Source: Akkermansiaceae bacterium
Lineage (GTDB): Bacteria > Verrucomicrobiota > Verrucomicrobiia > Verrucomicrobiales > Akkermansiaceae
Reading direction: 5' to 3'
DNA length: 51,786 nucleotides
Assembly (NCBI GenBank): GCA_026421245.1
Contig: JAPKDJ010000025.1
Location: forward strand, 1 to 51,786
The notes below the pieces were generated by a model that was not told the DNA's origin, made no database searches, and was given only the letters and a program-made list of their open reading frames with translations. Numbering within the stretch: the stretch's first letter is position 1; each line of letters begins with the position of its first letter. Position numbers and translations under genes: made by a program. Positions 46,884 through 51,786 of this stretch are shown here, in pieces.

Positions 46884-47381
46884 CTAGTGGGAGTGCTTTG
46901 ATTCAAGAGCCTCAAATACCGGAGCCGGAACGTAACGCCGGACAGTTTTTTCCCAACCATCGGGACCAATAAGCCCCATCACCATGCTGGAAGAGAGCTC
47001 GGCAATGTCGCGAGGAGGCATTAGGAAAACGGTGTTAATGTCCGGGGCCATATCACCGTTGATGTGGCGCATGACACGCTCGTATTCATAATCGTGGGGT
47101 GAACGGATTCCACGGAGAATGAACTCAGCGTCAACTTCTTTGGTGTAATCCACGAGGTAGCGGTTGTCGAAATTTGTGATGGTAAGACGCTCACAGGAAG
47201 GAATGGAGGCCTGTAGGAGCTCGATCCGCTTTTTGGTTGGAAAATTGTAGCTCTTTGAGGGGTTCTGTCCAATCGCCACCACCAGCCGATCAAACAGCTC
47301 CAAACCCTGACGGATCATCCAGAGATGACCGTTGGTGGGGGGATCAAAACTTCCCGCGTAAACCGCTGTCTGCATAAGCAT
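46884..47381 (-). CDS. coaD: Phosphopantetheine adenylyltransferase
   Basis: 165 residues (163 if ATG 47375 is used). It transfers AMP to 4'-phosphopantetheine in CoA synthesis. Nucleotidyltransferase motif GSFDPPTNGH (T/HxGH form) near residue 10, KKRIELLQASI, FILRGIRSPHDYEYE and the SSSMV motif followed by IGPDGWEKTVRRYVP. DPPTN replaces the usual DPITN. The ATG directly follows the stop of the isomerase gene with no gap, indicating coupled translation. Confidence 0.94.
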   Translation of the reverse strand: MLMQTAVYAGSFDPPTNGHLWMIRQGLELFDRLVVAIGQNPSKSYNFPTKKRIELLQASIPSCERLTITNFDNRYLVDYTKEVDAEFILRGIRSPHDYEYERVMRHINGDMAPDINTVFLMPPRDIAELSSSMVMGLIGPDGWEKTVRRYVPAPVFEALESKHSH

Positions 47382-48413
47382 TTACAGCATTTTTTCGATG
47401 GCGGCGCGAGCGCGCATTTTCTTCATCCATTTCTCGAAGTTGTCCTTTTTTTTCTCCGAGATCACACGGCGCTTCATTCCTTCGCGCACAGAGGCAAGGG
47501 ATTTGGCGGGTCCGAGTTTACGTTCGATGACCTGAATGATGTTGAAACCATAGCCATCATCAATCGGCTTCATTACTCCGTTTCCTTTATTTTCAAAAAG
47601 GATTGAGCCGAAGACACTGTTGAGGTCGGTGCGAGGGACATCTTTCCAAAGTCCACCTTCCTGGGCCTTGGAATCATTGGAATACTCCTTGGCCAAGACT
47701 GCAAAATCGCCCCCGTTTTCGAGCTTCTTCGTGAGTTCATCGGCCAGCTTAAGCTGGGCATCTGGCCCGTCGCCCAGGTCCTTACGGATGTAAATTCGCT
47801 TGTAGGTTCCCACATCCTTGGTTCGGTCTCGGTTATCAACGGCCCACTTTTTGTATTCTGCTCTCAATTCAGGCTCTTTGGGCGGGGGCACATCACCAAA
47901 GTGCTGAGCCCGGACATTCTGCACCAAGAGCTCCTTGCGCTGCTGTTCTTTAAACTGATCGCGGGTCAGATTGGTCGCCTTGAGATATTTCCGAAAAAGT
48001 GCCTCATCACCTTGATAGACATTTTGAACAATCCGTTTGACCTCAGCCTCAATTTCATGATCAGGAAAATCCTTCACGCGGTCCTTGAATTCCGTGAAAA
48101 TGATTGTTCGATCTACCAATTCATCCAAGATCTTGGACTTCAGCTCCTTTAATAGCGTCTCATAGTTTGGTCCGCGACGAGGGAATTGGGCCATGAGTTG
48201 CGATTGTAATGGAGCAACTTTGATTATTAATTCATTGAGGGTGATCACATCTCCATTCACGGTGGCTGCAAATCCGTTCACCCGAATGGGTCCAGTTTTT
48301 GCCTTGGTCTGTTGTTTGGGAAGTGCTCTTGGTTCTTTCTGGGAAGTCGCGGGAAGAATCGCCGCGAGAGAGAGAATCCCTATAACAAGGGGCGTTGGGC
48401 AACGAAGTTTCAT
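47382..48413 (-). CDS. Periplasmic peptidyl-prolyl isomerase, SurA/PpiC type
   Basis: 343 residues. Signal peptide (VIGILSLAAILPATS). N-terminal chaperone region of SurA type at about 45-185 (VNGDVITLNELIIKV; LVDRTIIFTEFKD; LTRDQFKEQQRKELLVQNV), then one parvulin domain at about 200-300 (KRIYIRKD; ADELTKKLENGGDFAVLAKEYSNDSKAQEGG; GYGFNIIQVIERK). It should help fold outer-membrane or periplasmic proteins. Lies 18 bp after mfd and abuts coaD. Only one parvulin domain is present, against two in E. coli SurA. Confidence 0.9.
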   Translation of the reverse strand: MKLRCPTPLVIGILSLAAILPATSQKEPRALPKQQTKAKTGPIRVNGFAATVNGDVITLNELIIKVAPLQSQLMAQFPRRGPNYETLLKELKSKILDELVDRTIIFTEFKDRVKDFPDHEIEAEVKRIVQNVYQGDEALFRKYLKATNLTRDQFKEQQRKELLVQNVRAQHFGDVPPPKEPELRAEYKKWAVDNRDRTKDVGTYKRIYIRKDLGDGPDAQLKLADELTKKLENGGDFAVLAKEYSNDSKAQEGGLWKDVPRTDLNSVFGSILFENKGNGVMKPIDDGYGFNIIQVIERKLGPAKSLASVREGMKRRVISEKKKDNFEKWMKKMRARAAIEKML

Positions 48414-48431
48414 GTAAAAGTGGGGATTTTT

Positions 48432-51400
48432 TTAGAGGGTTTTGAGGAGACGAACCGCTTCGGAAAGTTTATCTTCGGTTTTACGCGAACTCAAGCGAGG
48501 AAACTTGCCGCCCGGAGGGAGAATGTATTCGCCGTTTCTTTGGAGCATTAGACGGTCGTTGTTGATTTCAACCACTTGCACGCCCTTGGAGGAAGCGATA
48601 ACCCTCAGTCGGTTCATTTCCAAAAGATTTTTCACTGGATGAGGGAAGCGCCCAAAGCGGTCCCGCCAGTCTTTCTCGATTCTCTTAATCTCCTTTTCGC
48701 TGCGAGCCGATGCCAATTGGCGGTAGGCTGCGACACGCATGTCAGGGTCAGGGCCATAGCTACGTGGGAAAAAGGCGGGGAGCTTTGACTTCCCACCATC
48801 CCAGCCACTTTCGGAATAGACAAGAAAGTCCACTCGCACTTGCGCGTCGGCGCGTTGCATCGGGTTCTTTCCCTGAAGTTGCTCAACCGATTGTTGGAGG
48901 AGTTGACAGTAGAGTTCAAAACCGACGGCGGTGATGTGTCCCGATTGTTTCGTTCCAAGAAGGCTGCCAGCTCCGCGGATCTCGAGGTCACGCATCGCAA
49001 TTTTAAAGCCCGATCCCAGTTCCGTGTATTGCTTGATCGCGCTGAGTCGTTTTTTGGCATCGCCGCCTGCAATGAGATCACCCGGGAGGAGGAGAAGGGC
49101 GTAGGCACGCCGACCCGCCCGACCCACCCGTCCCCGAAGCTGATACAGATCCGCGAGGCCAAAGCGATCCGCGCGGTCGATCAAAATAGTGTTGGCATTC
49201 GGGATATCGATACCGCTTTCGATGATCGTGGTGGCGAGGAGGACATCGGCCTTTCCCTCAACAAACTGATGCATGACCCTTTCCAGATCTTCTCGACCCA
49301 TCTGGCCGTGACCGATGACCACCGTCGCTTCGGGAACCAATTTTTCGATCCGCTCCTTCATTCCTTCGATTGTGCCAACCCGGTTGTGCAGGAAGAAGAC
49401 CTGCCCGCCGCGCGTCAACTCTCTGCGGATGGCGTTTCGAATCAGTCTCTCATCATAGGCGCAGATTGACGTCTGCACCGGAAGCCGGTTGGGCGGGGGA
49501 GTGTCAATCGTGGACATATCCCGAGCTCCCATCAGAGAGAGATAGAGTGTCCTGGGGATTGGCGTGGCGGAAAGGGTGAGAACGTCAATGAGGCGAAATC
49601 GCTCCTTGAGGATCTCCTTGTGGCGTACCCCGAAGCGTTGTTCTTCATCAACGACGAGAAGGCCTATTTTTTGATACTCCACTCCGGCTGAGAGGAGTCG
49701 ATGAGTTCCAATGACAATATCCACTCGCCCTTCGCGGAGGCCCTCTAGTGTTTCCCGTGCTTCTGCGGGCGATTGCAATCGGCTCAGGAGTTTGATCTCC
49801 ACCGGATAGTCGCTCATGCGAGCCTTGAACGTTCGCCAATGTTGTTCAGCAAGGACCGTGGTGGGTGCCAGTATCGCGACCTGCTTGCCGCCCGTGACCG
49901 CCTTGAATGCGCCCCGGATCGCCACCTCGGTTTTCCCAAATCCTACATCTCCACAGATCAACCGGTCCATGGGGCGGGGGGATTCCATGTCGATCTTGGT
50001 ATCTTCTATGGCTTTCCTTTGGTCAGGGGTCTCGGTGAAGGGGAATGAGGCTTCAAATTCCTGCATCCACTGGCCGTCCGGTGCGTGGGAGTGGCCTGAT
50101 TTGGCATCACGTTCGGCCTGTAGTCTCAAGAGCTGGGCCGCATAGTCCAGCACCGCAGCCTCGGCAGTGATACGGGCCTTCTTCCACTTTCGGTCGCCCA
50201 GCTTGTTTGATTTTGGTTTTCCTCCTCCGATGCCCACATAGCGGGAAACGAGATGACTTTGATCAATGGGCACGTGCAGTGTCGCGCCGTCCTGGTATTC
50301 GATTCCCAACTCCTCCTGGCCATCTTCGCCATCAATCAGGCCGATGAATTCGCCAATGCCATAGTCTGCGTGCACCACAAACTCTCCTTCGTTGAGTTCG
50401 TGGACTCCTACGATGGCGGCCGCGTTTCGTTGATGGGTCAGCGTTTCCTTTCCGCGGGTTCCGGGAAGATGCTGGCGACCAAAAATTTCCAGGGTCGAAA
50501 GGACGACAAGTTTCTGATTTGGAGCGACAAAACCTTTTGCCAGGCGTCCTTCCACACAGGTGAAGTCTGACTCGTCGTGCTCGAGGATTTCGAGAAAGCG
50601 ATGCCGCTCCGCCTTGCTTGGCGCGACCAGACCGATCTCCCAGCCCAGTTTTTTCCATTCGCCCAGTTGTTCCAGAAACAGCCCGCGGCTTGAATCGGCA
50701 ACGACGAAATCTCCGGCTTCAAACCCGGCGGCAGGGGAAGGGTAAAGGTCGGCGTTCCAGTGCTCGGTGGGACCATTGCTGATGAGGACGTGCGCAATGT
50801 GGTGGTCATCTTCGTCCACTGCAACGATGATGTCATTGGGTTTCAGCCAGGTGGAGAGAGGAGCGCCGAGATTTTCGGCTTCCTTGCTCACCGCGATTTT
50901 TTCGAGTCGTCGTGTGGTTGTCTGCGTCTCTACGCTGAATTCACGGAGCGATTCGATTTCGTCACCAAAGAACTCCACTCTTACCGGGCTTGGAAGTTGT
51001 GGTGGATAGAAGTCGAGGATGCCTCCACGTCTGGCAAATTGTCCGCGTTGAAAAATCTGAGGTTGTTCTTCGTAGTCGCGCTCCTCCAGCCAGGCCACCA
51101 GTTCTATTGGGTCAATTTCCTGGCCGACTTCGAGTGTGAGTTCGGTTTCGTCAATGGAGTCCAACGAGGGAGCGGGTGCTTCCCACGATGCCCGGGATAA
51201 AACAACCGGGGTGTGCGGAGTCTGCGCAATACGATGGAGGGTGGATAGGCGCTCTGCCTCCCGGTCGGGATCGGCTAACTCTTCCTCGATGATGACCGTT
51301 GGGTCTGCCAGAACGAGGGTGGGGCACTTCCAAAAGGCAAATTCTTCAGTCAATTGGTCACGCCGCCGAGCATGGGGGGTGAATACCCAGACCCGACCTT

Positions 51401-51599
51401 GTTTTGAATCCTTACATTGGCTTAAGAGCGCCGAGATGAGGTATCCCTCTGCAGCAAGGTCACACGTTCCCAAAATCTTGGGAAATTGCTGTGTCGTGGG
51501 CATGCCGTCCCATGTCGACAGGGCCATGCCCTGCCACAGGTTCTTGGAAGATCCGGAGCTCACGCGGAAGGCTATAACCACGGGATTAGCACAGTGCAA
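48432..51599 (-). CDS. mfd: Transcription-repair coupling factor Mfd
   Basis: 1055 residues. It removes RNA polymerase stalled at DNA damage and recruits UvrA. UvrB-like N-terminal part (FARRGGILDFYPPQ; VRVEFFGDEIESLREF), RNA-polymerase interaction domain (VHADYGIGEFIGL), RecG-like translocase with Walker A GDVGFGKTE near residue 550, DEEQRFGV and ATTIIESGIDIPNANT, then a C-terminal TRCF domain. Somewhat shorter than the E. coli protein (1148). I keep TTG 51599, since AAGGA lies 5 bases upstream; ATG 51527 is the alternative. First gene of the mfd-ppi-coaD-cstA string, divergent from tRNA-Lys. Confidence 0.96.
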   Translation of the reverse strand: MHCANPVVIAFRVSSGSSKNLWQGMALSTWDGMPTTQQFPKILGTCDLAAEGYLISALLSQCKDSKQGRVWVFTPHARRRDQLTEEFAFWKCPTLVLADPTVIIEEELADPDREAERLSTLHRIAQTPHTPVVLSRASWEAPAPSLDSIDETELTLEVGQEIDPIELVAWLEERDYEEQPQIFQRGQFARRGGILDFYPPQLPSPVRVEFFGDEIESLREFSVETQTTTRRLEKIAVSKEAENLGAPLSTWLKPNDIIVAVDEDDHHIAHVLISNGPTEHWNADLYPSPAAGFEAGDFVVADSSRGLFLEQLGEWKKLGWEIGLVAPSKAERHRFLEILEHDESDFTCVEGRLAKGFVAPNQKLVVLSTLEIFGRQHLPGTRGKETLTHQRNAAAIVGVHELNEGEFVVHADYGIGEFIGLIDGEDGQEELGIEYQDGATLHVPIDQSHLVSRYVGIGGGKPKSNKLGDRKWKKARITAEAAVLDYAAQLLRLQAERDAKSGHSHAPDGQWMQEFEASFPFTETPDQRKAIEDTKIDMESPRPMDRLICGDVGFGKTEVAIRGAFKAVTGGKQVAILAPTTVLAEQHWRTFKARMSDYPVEIKLLSRLQSPAEARETLEGLREGRVDIVIGTHRLLSAGVEYQKIGLLVVDEEQRFGVRHKEILKERFRLIDVLTLSATPIPRTLYLSLMGARDMSTIDTPPPNRLPVQTSICAYDERLIRNAIRRELTRGGQVFFLHNRVGTIEGMKERIEKLVPEATVVIGHGQMGREDLERVMHQFVEGKADVLLATTIIESGIDIPNANTILIDRADRFGLADLYQLRGRVGRAGRRAYALLLLPGDLIAGGDAKKRLSAIKQYTELGSGFKIAMRDLEIRGAGSLLGTKQSGHITAVGFELYCQLLQQSVEQLQGKNPMQRADAQVRVDFLVYSESGWDGGKSKLPAFFPRSYGPDPDMRVAAYRQLASARSEKEIKRIEKDWRDRFGRFPHPVKNLLEMNRLRVIASSKGVQVVEINNDRLMLQRNGEYILPPGGKFPRLSSRKTEDKLSEAVRLLKTL

Positions 51600-51709
51600 C
51601 GGAGTCCTTCATCAAAAAAAGTGTAAAGATTCACTTGTCAATAATCCTAGATCGTCCTAAAGCTCCGCCGCGCTAGCCCTCTGGGTCAGTGCAACAAATC
51701 CAACCTAAA

Positions 51710-51782
51710 GCGCAGATAGCTCAGTTGGTAGAGCAGTTGGCTTTTAACCAATTGGTCCTGGGTTCGAGTCCCAGTCTGCGTA
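51710..51782 (+). tRNA. tRNA-Lys (anticodon TTT)
   Basis: Acceptor GCGCAGA/TCTGCGT with a terminal wobble, D arm GCTC/GAGC, anticodon stem GTTGG/CCAAT with loop CTTTTAA (anticodon TTT), T arm CTGGG TTCGAGT CCCAG. The next bases are CTTT, so CCA is not encoded, unlike the two other tRNA genes here. Confidence 0.96.
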
Positions 51783-51786
51783 CTTT

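Overview
The window looks like a chromosomal segment of a member of the Verrucomicrobiota (PVC superphylum). The evidence is the co-occurrence of PVC-type heme-c dehydrogenases (TIGR02604/TIGR02603-like), DUF1080, a DUF1549/DUF1501 pair, a short membrane protein with an N-terminal NPYQAP motif and DUF5069, next to a standard bacterial tuf-secE-nusG-rplKAJL-rpoBC block. The genus cannot be fixed by eye. No phage, insertion sequence or CRISPR array was seen. The broken genes are three small remnants.

Layout. 1-12 kb: a sugar-binding ABC lipoprotein running off the left edge, a decayed alpha/beta-hydrolase, a secreted heme-c dehydrogenase divergent from a two-domain carbohydrate-binding-like protein with an 18-bp palindrome between them, fabG, bioF, a 1200-residue heme-c dehydrogenase/DUF1080 fusion, and a D,D-carboxypeptidase lipoprotein. 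12.4-16.2 kb: a minus-strand cell-envelope operon (N-acetylmuramoyl-alanine amidase, SDR epimerase, transglutaminase membrane protein). 16.6-30.7 kb: a YmdB-type phosphodiesterase, then tRNA-Thr, tuf, tRNA-Trp, secE, nusG, rplK, rplA, rplJ, rplL, rpoB and rpoC, ended by a strong terminator. 30.7-35.2 kb (minus): a membrane-protein remnant, class I fumarase, DUF5069, an NPYQAP membrane protein and an aberrant Nramp-family transporter. 35.2-38.3 kb (plus): an oxidase-assembly cluster of ctaB, a cysteine-less SCO-like protein, a CxxC SCO-like protein and a DUF420 protein carrying an EF-hand loop. 38.3-41.1 kb: L-serine dehydratase and prepilin peptidase. 41.2-44.5 kb: DUF1549/DUF1501 operon with a strong promoter, terminator and highly-expressed-type codon use. 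44.7-51.6 kb (minus): a remnant of a small secreted protein, then cstA, coaD, a PpiC/SurA-type isomerase and mfd as one close-packed string. A tRNA-Lys closes the window.

How the parts may fit. Two exported heme-c dehydrogenases, one fused to a 3-keto-glycoside hydrolase/lyase-like domain, plus carbohydrate-binding and sugar-uptake proteins, suggest periplasmic sugar oxidation. Electrons could pass through c-type heme to a heme-copper oxidase whose assembly factors lie at 35-38 kb. This is inference; the oxidase subunits are not in the window. Starts of the translation and transcription genes almost all lack a Shine-Dalgarno sequence and instead have A-rich leaders.
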